Shown: positions 1 to 9,220 of the stretch, in pieces
Numbering within the stretch: position 1 is the stretch's first letter
How the letters are laid out: each line of letters begins with the position of its first letter
Assembly: GCA_964344485.1 (NCBI GenBank)
Contig: CAYFNF010000002.1
Span: 248,001 to 312,000 of the forward strand
Length of the DNA stretch: 64,000 nucleotides
Direction: 5' to 3'
Source: CAYFNF01 sp964344485
Lineage (GTDB): Bacteria; Patescibacteriota; Patescibacteriia; UBA9570; XYC2-FULL-38-9
Made by a program: the position numbers and the translations under genes
Notes under the pieces: generated by a model
The model's input: only the letters and a program-made list of their open reading frames with translations
Database searches by the model: none
Told to the model about the DNA's origin: nothing

Positions 1-75
1 GCTCAATTACGAAGTTTCCGTGTTCCCACGGAAAGGATGCCCAAAGCAGCTGCTAGCCGCAAAGGGACAAAATAG
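1..75 (+). CDS. possible C-terminal end of a gene entering from the left edge
   Basis: Frame 1 is open from the first base to a TAG at 73-75 and would encode 24 residues, basic at the end (ending in SRKGTK). It would be convergent with the minus-strand operon ending at 155. A competing reading is structural: an 8-bp hairpin (TTTCCGTG, loop TTCC, CACGGAAA) lies at about 15-34, so part of this could be an RNA end instead. Nothing identifies a family, and such a short open frame can occur by chance. Confidence 0.25.
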   Translation, partial: AQLRSFRVPTERMPKAAASRKGTK

Positions 76-129
76 AATATCAAAAAAAATGAATTTTGTC
101 AACCCATCTCTTCTTCTTGCTCCTGATCT

Positions 130-149
130 AAAAAAAGCTAAAATTAGCT
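130..149 (-). terminator. Rho-independent terminator of the glyS-to-acyltransferase operon
   Basis: On the minus strand a 5-bp stem AGCTA/TAGCT (145-149 with 136-140) is followed by a run of about seven T. It lies just after the stop of the last operon gene (155). The stem is short and AT-rich, so termination may be weak. Confidence 0.5.
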
Positions 150-154
150 AAAAT

Positions 155-850
155 TCAATCCACATTCACATCTCTCTTAGTCACAAACTGCTGCTGCTGA
201 CGTACTTTCACTATGGTATCACTGTTAATCACCCCGCGAATCATGGCTAACGGATAGATCGTACAGTTCTTTCCGATGATACATCCGGGGTTAAGTACAG
301 TATTTGAACCGATTTCGGTGTTATCACCAATTGCTGCACCGAACTTTGTTAAGCCTGTATCAAACACTTTCTCCAATGTACGTATTTTTATCTTTGATGG
401 CGGTGTCTTCACATTAGACAGTACTACACTTGAGCCTAGGTGCACTTTATACCCCAAGATGGAATCCCCAACGTAATTAAAGTGTGGTACAGCGACATTA
501 TTAAACAGTAAACAGTTCTTCAGCTCCGTACTGTTTCCAACCACACAATTATCACCGATGATCACATTTCCACGAATATACGCATTGGTTCTAATATGAC
601 AGTTCTTACCTATAACTGCCGGACCTTGAATGACCGCTCCGGGCTCAACTACAGTCCCCTCTCCTATGGAGACATTGCTAGAATCAACAAATGTTGCTTC
701 ACCAACTTCTACCTCAATACGATCTTGCTCGGTTGCGTACTCACAGTACTCTGGTAGTAACGGCAATACGTCCCAAACAAACTCGCTCTCATTAAACAGT
801 TCAGAATGGTCTGTATGTGATAAGTCAAATAAATCTTGTATTAATAACAT
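155..850 (-). CDS. left-handed beta-helix (hexapeptide repeat) acyltransferase-like protein, GlmU C-terminal type
   Basis: The 231-residue protein has a roughly 45-residue N-terminal segment and then repeated hexapeptides of the [LIV]-G-x-x-[TSN] kind (IGEGTVV, IGKNCHI, IGDNCVV, IGDNTEI, IGSNTVL, IGKNCTI), the signature of a left-handed beta-helix. The PHFNYVGDS motif near the middle matches the acetyltransferase half of GlmU, where this histidine region lines the active site. There is no nucleotidyltransferase domain, so it resembles stand-alone sugar-phosphate N-acetyltransferases of archaea and CPR bacteria. It is last in the operon: the rmuC stop lies 2 bases upstream and supplies part of an AGG ribosome-binding site. 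The exact substrate is not determinable; the family is clear. Confidence 0.75.
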   Translation of the reverse strand: MLLIQDLFDLSHTDHSELFNESEFVWDVLPLLPEYCEYATEQDRIEVEVGEATFVDSSNVSIGEGTVVEPGAVIQGPAVIGKNCHIRTNAYIRGNVIIGDNCVVGNSTELKNCLLFNNVAVPHFNYVGDSILGYKVHLGSSVVLSNVKTPPSKIKIRTLEKVFDTGLTKFGAAIGDNTEIGSNTVLNPGCIIGKNCTIYPLAMIRGVINSDTIVKVRQQQQFVTKRDVNVD

Positions 851-852
851 AC

Positions 853-1809
853 CTATGATAGTAACTTTGATTCATCAATTTCGTCAATACGTTCAATCTT
901 ACCTTCGAGTTTTGCGTAGTCAGAATCAGCTCGCTCAAGCGCTGACTTGGCATGAGTAATATGTGTGTTCAGTACATCTAGTGACTCGCGAAACCGACCT
1001 GCGTCTTTCTGAATACCGTGAATCGCCGATATGATATCTTTTGTGGCTTCAGCGATCTTCTTACCTTGCATGCCCATCATTATAACTCGTAGAAAGTAGT
1101 AGAAGGAATTCGGTGATACAAACAGCACTTTCTTCTCAAGGCCATGTAAATTCAGATCCAAGTCATTGCGGATAATCTCGTAATACACAGCTTCTGACGG
1201 CACATACATCACTGCAAAGTCTACCGTACCTTCATCTGGTAGAATATATTTCTTCGCAATGTCATTTACATGTTTTTTTACATCCTTGGTAAACTCTCGC
1301 AAGAATCGCTTCCGAGTTTCTTCAGTCTCTTGTTGGATCATCTTTTGATAGTTCTCCATCGGGAATTTAGAGTCAATTGGTATAAAGCCTTCATCAGTTT
1401 TTACCACCGCGTCCACGATCTGACCTTGCTTAAACCGGTACTGCATCTGATAGAGCTGGCTTGGGAAGTACTGCTCTAACATCTGCTGCAGAACCTGCTC
1501 TCCAATATTTCCTCGCAATTTTGGGCTTCGCAAGAAATCCTGCAATGCTTTCATGTTCCTGCCGATCTCTTGCATTGTTCCGAGTTCCTTATTTACGGTA
1601 CCGATCACGCGCGCAGCATTGTCTAAACGCTCATTGATGCCTTCGGATACCTTATCCAAGCGCTCTTGCATACCCTGAATATTCTGATTTAGCATCATTA
1701 CTTGCTGTGGATCATTCTTTGACTCAGAGTTCTTTTTAAACAGTAAAAACAGCACTACAGAGTTTAATGCTGCGAGCAGTAGTATTACGATAATAAGTAC
1801 TGTCTCCAT
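853..1809 (-). CDS. rmuC: DNA recombination protein RmuC
   Basis: The 318-residue protein has an N-terminal transmembrane helix (about residues 3-25), a heptad-like coiled-coil region (about 35-85), and a conserved RmuC nuclease-like domain from about residue 90, containing SPKLRGNIGEQVLQ, FIPIDSKFPMENY and FAVMYVPSEAVYYE. RmuC family proteins are membrane-anchored and limit DNA rearrangements; the catalytic details are poorly known. The ATG overlaps the tatD stop by one base, so it is translationally coupled within the operon. Length and motifs are typical. Confidence 0.9.
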   Translation of the reverse strand: METVLIIVILLLAALNSVVLFLLFKKNSESKNDPQQVMMLNQNIQGMQERLDKVSEGINERLDNAARVIGTVNKELGTMQEIGRNMKALQDFLRSPKLRGNIGEQVLQQMLEQYFPSQLYQMQYRFKQGQIVDAVVKTDEGFIPIDSKFPMENYQKMIQQETEETRKRFLREFTKDVKKHVNDIAKKYILPDEGTVDFAVMYVPSEAVYYEIIRNDLDLNLHGLEKKVLFVSPNSFYYFLRVIMMGMQGKKIAEATKDIISAIHGIQKDAGRFRESLDVLNTHITHAKSALERADSDYAKLEGKIERIDEIDESKLLS

Positions 1810-2684
1810 TACGGTAATTGAAATAATTCTCTTGTATTCTTGGTGGTTTGCTCTGCTACTTCATCATACGAGATCCCGCGTAATTCTGCAATTTTTTTAA
1901 CAGCGTACTGTACATATGAGGGTTCATTGCGCTTTCCTCGGTGCTCTTGTGGTGCTAAGTACGGCGCATCTGTTTCAACCAGTAATCGCTCCAGTGGAAT
2001 CTTTGTGGCAATTTCTTGTACTTCATTTGCTTTAGGAAACGTTACAATGCATGTCAAACCAATATATAAACCAATATCCATCAGTTGCTGCGCTTGTTCG
2101 AGCGTGCCTCCGAAGCAGTGTACTACTCCATGGATTCCGGCTTGTGCTGATGCATTATCAGAGTTATCTCCGTACGCAGAGAGAATTTCAATTAAATCCT
2201 CATACGCATCACGACAGTGAATAATCAACGGCTTGTCGATCTCGCGTGCAAAACCCAATATTTCATAAAACGTCTCCTTTTGCAGATCTTTATACTCTTC
2301 TGTTGTCATCTCCTCTGCAATATAGTCATCAAGATGGAAGTAATCTAAACCACACTCACCAACAGCAACAACAACGTCGCTCTTTGCGAGTTCAAAGAAA
2401 TCCCTCTTATCAAAACGCTCAGCAGTAGTGGTGAATGTATACTCTTCACCTTCAAATATGTCATTCTCTGTAATGTCTTTTGTTAAATGAATTGGATGTA
2501 AACCTATTGATGCATATACTCCGTCATGCTGCTCAGCAATAGCGATCGCTTCTTTGCTGGTTTTTCTATTCGTGCCAACAGTAATCATCCCAATCTCTTG
2601 AGAGAGCGCTCGTGCAATGACCTCTTCTCGGTCATCCTGATATGCACGGAAGTTCATGTGACAGTGAGAGTCAAACAATTTCAT
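1809..2684 (-). CDS. tatD: TatD family metal-dependent hydrolase (DNase)
   Basis: The 291-residue TIM-barrel amidohydrolase-like protein carries the TatD signatures: FDSHCHMNF at the N-terminus (metal-binding HxH), SIGLHPIH, VGECGLDYFH (glutamate ligand), LIIHCRD, VVHCFGGT and VETDAPYLAP (aspartate ligand). Family members are 3'-5' DNases acting in DNA quality control. It is longer than the usual 255-265 residues because of an acidic insertion at about residues 68-105. The start overlaps the cvpA-like stop by 4 bases, and the end overlaps the rmuC start by 1. Confidence 0.93.
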   Translation of the reverse strand: MKLFDSHCHMNFRAYQDDREEVIARALSQEIGMITVGTNRKTSKEAIAIAEQHDGVYASIGLHPIHLTKDITENDIFEGEEYTFTTTAERFDKRDFFELAKSDVVVAVGECGLDYFHLDDYIAEEMTTEEYKDLQKETFYEILGFAREIDKPLIIHCRDAYEDLIEILSAYGDNSDNASAQAGIHGVVHCFGGTLEQAQQLMDIGLYIGLTCIVTFPKANEVQEIATKIPLERLLVETDAPYLAPQEHRGKRNEPSYVQYAVKKIAELRGISYDEVAEQTTKNTRELFQLP

Positions 2685-3190
2685 GATGATTCAGTAAACG
2701 TCTGATAGAAGTCCTCCATTTTCTCTGAAAGCAACGGTTGGATGAATATGGATAGTTTCATCGTAGACTCAGCGAGATCTGACTGATGAATGTAGTCAGA
2801 GACGTCGCCTCCATCTGAAAACGTATCTGCAATAAACAACCCTGAACTGATAATGAAGCTTGTAACAAATACACTAATAATTCCCCCAAACACGCGATTA
2901 AACGTTTTCAGGAACGGTAGTAACGCCACGATCTTAAACAGTTTATTTACTGCTATGGCAACTAACCCAAAGAGCTTACTAATTAATCCAAGGAGGATCA
3001 AGAATATTACTGCTGTAAAGACTGGACCAGCATCCCACTCCTGAGCTAAAAACGGAGTCCAGCGACTGGCCAACACTAAACCGATAAGAAATCCAATACA
3101 CGTACCGCTCTTATAGATAAAGCCCATCTTTAAACCAGATATCAACGATACCGCTAACCAAATTAGTATTCCAATATCTAACAGAGTCAT
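2681..3190 (-). CDS. CvpA family membrane protein
   Basis: This 169-residue membrane protein has about four hydrophobic segments (residues 5-20, 25-43, 55-80, 100-122). The N-terminus, LLDIGILIWLAVSLISGLKMGF, followed by a G-rich second helix is typical of the CvpA/colicin V production family. The molecular role of the family is unsettled; in E. coli it affects colicin V export and envelope homeostasis. The 4-base overlaps with both metG and tatD place it inside the operon. The family call is fairly safe; the function is not assigned. Confidence 0.75.
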   Translation of the reverse strand: MTLLDIGILIWLAVSLISGLKMGFIYKSGTCIGFLIGLVLASRWTPFLAQEWDAGPVFTAVIFLILLGLISKLFGLVAIAVNKLFKIVALLPFLKTFNRVFGGIISVFVTSFIISSGLFIADTFSDGGDVSDYIHQSDLAESTMKLSIFIQPLLSEKMEDFYQTFTESS

Positions 3191-4638
3191 ACGTCTTCTA
3201 GTCGTGGGAATAATGGTTCGATCTTTGTGACACTCTCTGCCTCAATAGCAGCTCGAATCTTCTCAGCAGTCTCTGGCATAAACGGTATGAGCTGATCTTG
3301 AACGATCTGCAATGCATAGAGTAGATGCTGTAAAACGGTTTGTAGCTGCTGAGAATCGTTTTTCGCTAGCTCCCAGGGTTTCTGTTGCTCAATATACTCA
3401 TTTGAGTCATCGATGATATTCCAGATCTGTTCTAGTGCTTTTTCAAACTGCAGCTTCTCCATTGCTTGATTGTACGCTTCTTTCTCTTTACTACCGAACT
3501 TCTTGTCTCGAGGAATCGCTTCCACAGACCCATTACCAAATTTCTCAATCATATTCGTAACACGAGAAGTAAGATTTCCAAGTCCATTTGCTAAGTCTGC
3601 ACTATATCGCTCTAAGAAACGTTCATCTGAGTAGTCTCCGTCGTGATAGAACGCAATCTCACGCATAAAGAAGTATCGTACTGGCTCTAGTCCAAATCGA
3701 TCAATGAGCTCTACTGGATCAACGACGTTGCCGAGTGTCTTGCTCATCTTCTGACCAGAGACATTCACAAACCCGTGCACTCCCACATGCTTCGGTAGCT
3801 CAATGCCAGCTGCCATGAGCATAGCTGGCCAAATCACAGAATGGAACCGGTTAATGTCCTTTCCAATAATATGCATATCTACCGGCCACCACTGTTTAAA
3901 CTCTTCATCATTCCGCGCATACTCTGCAGCAGTAAGGTAGTATTGAACAGCTTCAAACCATACGTACATGACCTGATCTTCATCATCAGGAACTGGGACT
4001 CCCCAAGACAGCTTCTCTTTTTCACGTGAGATTGATAGATCCTCCAAGCCTCGTTTAACTAATTCTTTCATTTCGTTGTATTTGGATTTTGGTATCACAA
4101 AATCTGGATTTTCTTCGTAGAACTGCAGCAGTCTATCTTGATAACGTGATAAGCGAAAAAAATAGTTCTCTTCTTGTATCTGCTCTGGTTCCTTCTGATG
4201 ATCAGGACACTTTCCATCAACTAGGTCTTTCTCTGTCTTAAATGCTTCACATCCAACACAGTACAGCCCTTCATACTCCCCTTTCTCAATATCTCCGGAT
4301 TCCATAATTTTCTTCCAGAATGCTTGAGTAGATATTTCATGTCGCTGTTCGCTCGTTCGTATAAAATCATCAATTGAAAAATTCAGCAGCTTAAAAAAAT
4401 CTCGATAGACCTGCGACATCCGATCCACGTGCTCTTGTGGTGTAATTCCCTTCTCTTCTGCGATGCGCACATTTTTCTGTCCATGCTCATCTGTGCCGCA
4501 CACAAATTTAACATCATATCCTCGCGAGCGATAGTAGCGAGCAAGTACATCTGCATAAAAAAATTCAAGCATGTGGCCGAGATGCGGCTTGGCGTTTACA
4601 TATGGAATTGCAACTGCAATATACTTTTTCTCGCTCAT
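3187..4638 (-). CDS. metG: methionine--tRNA ligase
   Basis: The 483-residue class I aminoacyl-tRNA synthetase charges tRNA-Met in the cytosol. The HIGH motif is HLGH at residues 19-22, GTDEHGQK follows at about 49-56, a connective-peptide zinc knuckle (CVGC...CPDH) sits near 125-147, and the KMSKS motif appears as KMSKTLGN near residue 300. The C-terminal Arc1p/EMAP tRNA-binding domain of longer MetRS proteins is absent, so this is the short form. The start forms TAATG with the stop of the upstream permease; the end overlaps the cvpA-like gene. Confidence 0.96.
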   Translation of the reverse strand: MSEKKYIAVAIPYVNAKPHLGHMLEFFYADVLARYYRSRGYDVKFVCGTDEHGQKNVRIAEEKGITPQEHVDRMSQVYRDFFKLLNFSIDDFIRTSEQRHEISTQAFWKKIMESGDIEKGEYEGLYCVGCEAFKTEKDLVDGKCPDHQKEPEQIQEENYFFRLSRYQDRLLQFYEENPDFVIPKSKYNEMKELVKRGLEDLSISREKEKLSWGVPVPDDEDQVMYVWFEAVQYYLTAAEYARNDEEFKQWWPVDMHIIGKDINRFHSVIWPAMLMAAGIELPKHVGVHGFVNVSGQKMSKTLGNVVDPVELIDRFGLEPVRYFFMREIAFYHDGDYSDERFLERYSADLANGLGNLTSRVTNMIEKFGNGSVEAIPRDKKFGSKEKEAYNQAMEKLQFEKALEQIWNIIDDSNEYIEQQKPWELAKNDSQQLQTVLQHLLYALQIVQDQLIPFMPETAEKIRAAIEAESVTKIEPLFPRLEDV

Positions 4639-5756
4639 TACTCTTCGCTTACTGGTTCTTCTAATTTGTTATCCTGCGCTCGTTTCTGCTCAAAGATATC
4701 TTCAACAAAAATCCACAGGATTGTTGCAGCTGGTACTGCGAGCAAAATTCCAACAAAACCTGCGGTTTTTGCACCAATCAACATAGCAGCAATCACCACT
4801 ATTGGATTTAAACCAACTGCTTTTTGCATGAGCTTCGGAACGATCACCTGATTCTCTAACTGCTGGATCACAATATACAGAATGATCACACCTATAGCTT
4901 TCCATGGTGAGTCAGTGAATGCAAAGAATACTGCAGGAATCGCTGCCATCACCGGACCGATGTATGGAATAAACTCTACGAGGCCAGCTAGCAGTGCGAG
5001 AACCAGAGCGTACGGGACTCCGAGTGCGTACAGTCCAATAAATGCGAGCGCCCCAATGATCATCATGAGAATTAGCTGTCCACGTAACCACATCCCCATT
5101 TTCATCTGAATACGGTTGATCTTTTGCACTAGATACGGTTGATATTGAATTGGAGCAATAGAACGAATGAACTTCTTAATTCCGTCCTCTTCGATGGTCA
5201 TATAGAACGTAATCACCAAAACAAAAACCAGCATGACGATCTTTCCTATAAACCCAGTGACTGCTCCAAATATACCGGACGTGAGATTCGTTAATGTAGA
5301 GTTGAGATTCAATAAGTTGCTCTGTATTTGCGACGAGATAGATGCATCAGTGGATTGTGTAATATATCGATAGAGTGAATCGATCTTTGGACTATACTCT
5401 TTTAGGGTATTCCCGATCTCCGAAAGTTCAATAATGATAGGTGGAATAATCAAGTAGACGATAAAACTTAAAACAATAATCATAACAAAGTATACCCCTA
5501 AAATACTGACGCCACGAGGGACACGGAATCTCTCGAGTCGATCTACCCATGGATCAAGCGCTGAAGCTAGTACTAGCGCAATAAACAGAATACCGATCAC
5601 GTCTCGGATGACCCATAGAAAGAAAATTCCAACGAGAATCGCTACAATTTTAATAATCGTCAAACTGGAAATCGTTAACTTGTGCTCAACCACGTTTGCA
5701 CCGTTTTTCTTAGAATTATCAAACGGTGCTTTTCTTTTTTTTGTTTTAGTTGCCAT
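4638..5756 (-). CDS. AI-2E family transporter (UPF0118/PerM-like permease)
   Basis: The 372-residue polytopic membrane protein has a basic N-terminus, two adjacent helices at about 30-75, a soluble stretch of about 80 residues, then a cluster of helices at 155-345. The family-typical GLVEFIPYIGPVMAAIPAVFFAF lies near the centre, with VIVPKLMQKAVGLNP and ILLAVPAA downstream. Family members have been proposed as autoinducer-2 exporters or Na+/H+ antiporters, so the substrate here is open. It is coupled to metG by TAATG and starts 4 bases after the M16 peptidase stop. Confidence 0.88.
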   Translation of the reverse strand: MATKTKKRKAPFDNSKKNGANVVEHKLTISSLTIIKIVAILVGIFFLWVIRDVIGILFIALVLASALDPWVDRLERFRVPRGVSILGVYFVMIIVLSFIVYLIIPPIIIELSEIGNTLKEYSPKIDSLYRYITQSTDASISSQIQSNLLNLNSTLTNLTSGIFGAVTGFIGKIVMLVFVLVITFYMTIEEDGIKKFIRSIAPIQYQPYLVQKINRIQMKMGMWLRGQLILMMIIGALAFIGLYALGVPYALVLALLAGLVEFIPYIGPVMAAIPAVFFAFTDSPWKAIGVIILYIVIQQLENQVIVPKLMQKAVGLNPIVVIAAMLIGAKTAGFVGILLAVPAATILWIFVEDIFEQKRAQDNKLEEPVSEE

Positions 5757-5760
5757 ATGC

Positions 5761-7035
5761 TTAAAACTTCAGATGTTTTTTAAATGATTGTTGTTGTCGA
5801 TTAGTGTACGGACCGATAATAACCAAGTTTGCATGCTGCGCGCGGAGATGTTTCTGCGCATAGGATTGTACTTGTGTGGCTGTCACTCTCTGTATTCTTG
5901 AAATGTACTGCTGCGGTGAAATCCGAGTTCTACGGAATAGTGCTTCTTTTGCCCACCATGCTGCCACACTCTCTGAATCTTCAAGTTTTAGACTCATCTT
6001 TCCCCGAATAAACTCCTTTGCTTTTCGTAATTCCTTTTCAGGAATAGTGTTCGTTGTAATGTCCTGAACCTCTTGCGTGATAGCTTGAATCGCTTCATGA
6101 ATGCGCGTTGTATCAAATCCAGCACGAATAGTAAATGCACCCATGTCTTCATACGGGCTCACACCTGACGTAATGTAGTAACACAATCCCTTTCTCTCAC
6201 GAACATTTATAAACAAACGTGAGCTCATATTCCCTCCTAGTACTGTCGAGAGAAGCTGTGCAGTACAGATGTCTTTGGAGCTGTACGTAGGACCTGGGAA
6301 TGATAGCGCGAGATGCGCTTGAGCAGTTTGTTTTTTCTCTAGATGAATACGTGCACTTCTCTGTGAAAAGGAAAACGCTCGGTGCTTTGGTCGCCTCTTT
6401 GTTGTTCTGCTGTTTGCTTCAAAGTGCTTGCGCAACTGAGAAACCGTCTCTGCCGACACATTTCCAGCCAGGACAATGGTCATGTTATTAGGGTGATAGT
6501 ACTTATTTCGGTACGAAATAATATCGTTACGGCTGACATTTAAAATATTCTCCTTCGGTCCTGCAATTCGAAACCCCAGCGGATGGTTCGCGCCGAACAG
6601 CAGTTGCTCTGAAAGCTCCTCAGCTATCGCCATTGGATTGTCTTCGTACATATTAATCTCCTCGATGATTACGCCGCGTTCTCTGTCGATCTCTTCTGCA
6701 TCAAAGATCGGGTGGAATAAAATATCCTCTAGCATATCGATTGCTACCTTGGCATGCCTCTTTTGGACTTTTATATAATATCCAGTTAAATCTTTACCTG
6801 TAAATGCATTAAAATCCGCGCCAATTCCATCGAGCTCTTTAGAGATAGCGAGTGTCGACGGCCGCCGCTCTGTTCCTTTGAAAAATAGATGTTCAACAAA
6901 GTGCGAGATGCCGTTTATGGACTTGGTTTCATTTCTGGACCCGACTTTAAATACAATAAGCGCAGTCACTACGTCCGTGCCTTTTACCGGGACTAGTACA
7001 ACTGGAATGCCGTTTTTTAACTTTAACTCTCTCAT
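5761..7035 (-). CDS. M16 family zinc peptidase (pitrilysin/processing-peptidase type)
   Basis: The 424-residue protein has the inverted zinc motif HFVEH at residues 45-49 (H45, E48, H49) and a distal glutamate in IIEEINMYEDNP near 121-123. The second half-domain carries the RERKGLCYYI substrate-binding Arg-Tyr pattern. Such peptidases degrade or process peptides and often act as a pair of active and inactive subunits; no second subunit gene is next to it. No signal peptide is visible, so it is presumably cytosolic. It lies 5 bases downstream of glyS and 4 bases upstream of the permease gene. Confidence 0.93.
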   Translation of the reverse strand: MRELKLKNGIPVVLVPVKGTDVVTALIVFKVGSRNETKSINGISHFVEHLFFKGTERRPSTLAISKELDGIGADFNAFTGKDLTGYYIKVQKRHAKVAIDMLEDILFHPIFDAEEIDRERGVIIEEINMYEDNPMAIAEELSEQLLFGANHPLGFRIAGPKENILNVSRNDIISYRNKYYHPNNMTIVLAGNVSAETVSQLRKHFEANSRTTKRRPKHRAFSFSQRSARIHLEKKQTAQAHLALSFPGPTYSSKDICTAQLLSTVLGGNMSSRLFINVRERKGLCYYITSGVSPYEDMGAFTIRAGFDTTRIHEAIQAITQEVQDITTNTIPEKELRKAKEFIRGKMSLKLEDSESVAAWWAKEALFRRTRISPQQYISRIQRVTATQVQSYAQKHLRAQHANLVIIGPYTNRQQQSFKKHLKF

Positions 7036-7040
7036 GTGTG

Positions 7041-8426
7041 CTAAAACTTATTCTTGAAAAATGTTTCGAGCTCATCAATCTTGATTCGATTCTGCTCCAT
7101 TGTATCTCTGTCACGCACTGTAACGGTCTGGTCTTCTAGTGTGTCGAAGTCTATGGTGAGACAGTACGGCGTTCCAATTTCATCCTGTCGTCGATAACGT
7201 TTACCGATATTTCCATTGTCATCAAATTCGCACATGTAATCTTGTTTTAACTGATCAAAGACCTCTTTTGCTTTATTCACTAGATCTGGCTTGTTCTTGA
7301 GCAATGGAAACACTGCAATTTTAATTGGAGCAAGAGACGGCGCAAGTTTAAGCACAGTACGCTTCTCTCCGTCTACCTCCTCTTCGGTGTATGCATCACA
7401 CAGCACTGCAAGGAGCGTTCTACCAACACCAGCTGATGTCTCTACCACATGCGGTACATACTCTTCTTTGGATTTTGGATCTGTATACGTCAGTTTCTGT
7501 CCAGAAAATTCAGCGTGTTGTGTTAAATCATAATCTCCACGAGCATGCACTCCTTCAAGCTCTTTCCATCCAAAAGGAAATTGATACTCAATATCGTATG
7601 CTTCCTTTGCATAAAAAACTAAATTCTCATGCTTGAGCCACTGTAAATTCTCCTCTGCAATGCCAATGTCTAGATAGAACTTCCATCTTCGCTCTCGCCA
7701 CTCTTCATAGATATCCATAGCAACATCAGGATGCACGAAGTATTGCATCTCCATCTGTTCAAACTCTCGTGTGCGGAAAATGAACTGACGTGCTGTTATC
7801 TCATTCCGGTACGCTTTTCCGATCTGCGCAATTCCAAATGGAATCTTCATGCGAGTAGAATCCACCACATTCTTGTAGTTCACGTAGATACCCTGGCACG
7901 TCTCTCCGCGAAGATACACAGGGTCTTTTGACCAATCGCCAGTGAAGTTTCCCAAATTGGTCTGTACTAAGAGATTGAATTTTTTTACATCTGTCAGCTC
8001 TTTTTTACCACACGAGGGGCATTGTAACTTCTCTTTGTTCTCTTGAAATATCTCATTGATCTGTTGTTCATCCATTTTTTCATCCGCTTTCACGTCTATC
8101 TCTTCTAAAAGATGGTCTACTCGATGACGAGTATTACAGTTTTTACACTCAGTTAATGGATCAGCAAATCCAGAAACATGTCCACTTGCTTCCCAAATTC
8201 TCGGATGCATCACAATACTAGAGTCTAATCCAACAATATCCTCACGCATCTGTACCATGACTTTCCACCACTCACGTTTTATCGCATTCGCCAACTCTAC
8301 CCCATATGGACCGTAGTCATAGACTGCTGAAAATCCTCCATAGATCTCTGAAGATGGAAAGATAAACCCTCTTCTTTTGGACAGCGCAATGATATCATCC
8401 ATTGCTTTTTGTTGTTTTTCAGACAT
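7041..8426 (-). CDS. glyS: glycine--tRNA ligase, single-chain dimeric type
   Basis: The 461-residue class II synthetase is of the alpha2 type found in eukaryotes, archaea and many Gram-positive bacteria. The start MDDIIALSKRRGFIFPSSEIYGG and the YDYGPYG block are diagnostic. Class II motif 2 appears as FRTREFEQMEMQYF, and a later conserved block as PHVVETSAGVGRTLLAVL. Two CxxC pairs (CKNC, CPSC) form the inserted zinc ribbon. The C-terminal anticodon-binding domain contains the expected GNIGKRYRRQDEIGTPYC. It is the first gene of the eight-gene operon; a plausible promoter lies about 35 bases upstream. Confidence 0.96.
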   Translation of the reverse strand: MSEKQQKAMDDIIALSKRRGFIFPSSEIYGGFSAVYDYGPYGVELANAIKREWWKVMVQMREDIVGLDSSIVMHPRIWEASGHVSGFADPLTECKNCNTRHRVDHLLEEIDVKADEKMDEQQINEIFQENKEKLQCPSCGKKELTDVKKFNLLVQTNLGNFTGDWSKDPVYLRGETCQGIYVNYKNVVDSTRMKIPFGIAQIGKAYRNEITARQFIFRTREFEQMEMQYFVHPDVAMDIYEEWRERRWKFYLDIGIAEENLQWLKHENLVFYAKEAYDIEYQFPFGWKELEGVHARGDYDLTQHAEFSGQKLTYTDPKSKEEYVPHVVETSAGVGRTLLAVLCDAYTEEEVDGEKRTVLKLAPSLAPIKIAVFPLLKNKPDLVNKAKEVFDQLKQDYMCEFDDNGNIGKRYRRQDEIGTPYCLTIDFDTLEDQTVTVRDRDTMEQNRIKIDELETFFKNKF

Positions 8427-8458
8427 ATTTTAAAATAAATAGCTTTTTAAGCCCCTCA

Positions 8459-8468
8459 AAATATACCA
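8459..8468 (-). promoter_or_regulatory. putative extended -10 promoter for the glyS operon
   Basis: The minus strand reads TGGTATATTT at this position, an extended -10 (TGn plus TATATT), located about 33 bases before the glyS ATG and directly downstream of the terminator at 8476-8502. No convincing -35 was found, as is common for extended -10 promoters. Confidence 0.35.
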
Positions 8469-8475
8469 TTTTTTA

Positions 8476-8502
8476 TAAAAAAACACAAAGGTTTTCCTCT
8501 GT
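8476..8502 (-). terminator. Rho-independent terminator of the antiporter/symporter operon
   Basis: On the minus strand a stem ACAGAGG/CCTTTGT (with one G-T pair, loop AAAA; 8496-8502 with 8485-8491) is followed by GTTTTTTT. It sits about 25 bases after the stop of the small membrane-protein gene ending at 8528 and separates it from the glyS operon. Confidence 0.7.
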
Positions 8503-8527
8503 TTTTCATAGATAAATATTTAAAAAA

Positions 8528-9217
8528 CTACTGCGTCGGGAGGCCCAGTTCAATTCCGCGGATATTTTCGCTAAAACCAACTAGCACCAGCGCTTGATGC
8601 TGCTCGTTTTTCTGAATTCTCAAGCGCGCGAGGCCGGGAACTCGGATTAGCGGCTGGGACGTATCATAGAGGTGTGGGGTCGAACGCTTCACTCCTGCTC
8701 GTTCAAAATAAAAACTGAATATTCCGTCTACCTCTACTACGTGATCGTTTTCGTTAATAATATGCCTAGTATACGCTTGATACTTCTCTGAGTGATGAAA
8801 ATCAAAATGAAATGAAAAGCCGCGGTCAAAGTAGATCTGCAATTGCTGTAACTCTTGCCGTAGCCCTCTCTGCAACTCCGGCCCGTACAACGACGGCTTG
8901 GTCATCCTGCCTTGAGAGAAGTCCTGAAGTACTCCTATTACGTACCCGATTGCGTAGTGATGGAGTTCATCATCTTCATGAGAGACTGGCTCGCTGGACA
9001 GTTCGCGTCGACGTATGCGAAAGGCATGTGGATGAGTAGAAAGAACCAGCACGCCAATGAACGACACAACAACAGGAAATAGGAATAGGGCAAAGATAAA
9101 GTACTGCCATTCATTAATTTGAAACGGTACATTCGGAACATGATAGTAAATCAGCACTACTGGAAGTGCAATGAATACTGCGAGTATGAGAACTGTGAGA
9201 GCAAGTAATCTCCTCAT
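8528..9217 (-). CDS. uncharacterised two-helix membrane protein
   Basis: The 229-residue protein has two N-terminal transmembrane helices (about residues 4-25 and 38-62) followed by a soluble domain of about 165 residues with mixed beta pattern (RLRIQKNEQHQALVLVGF near the end) and many histidines and arginines. I do not recognise the family. It starts 3 bases after the SLC13-type symporter and is last in a three-gene ion-transport operon, so a helper role at the membrane is possible but purely contextual. Confidence 0.6.
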   Translation of the reverse strand: MRRLLALTVLILAVFIALPVVLIYYHVPNVPFQINEWQYFIFALFLFPVVVSFIGVLVLSTHPHAFRIRRRELSSEPVSHEDDELHHYAIGYVIGVLQDFSQGRMTKPSLYGPELQRGLRQELQQLQIYFDRGFSFHFDFHHSEKYQAYTRHIINENDHVVEVDGIFSFYFERAGVKRSTPHLYDTSQPLIRVPGLARLRIQKNEQHQALVLVGFSENIRGIELGLPTQ

Positions 9218-9220
9218 ATC

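Noticed and set aside
1..129. Possible end of an SRP RNA, RNase P RNA or tmRNA
   Set aside because: A GGAA-loop hairpin is present on the minus strand, but none of the conserved core sequences of these RNAs could be recognised.
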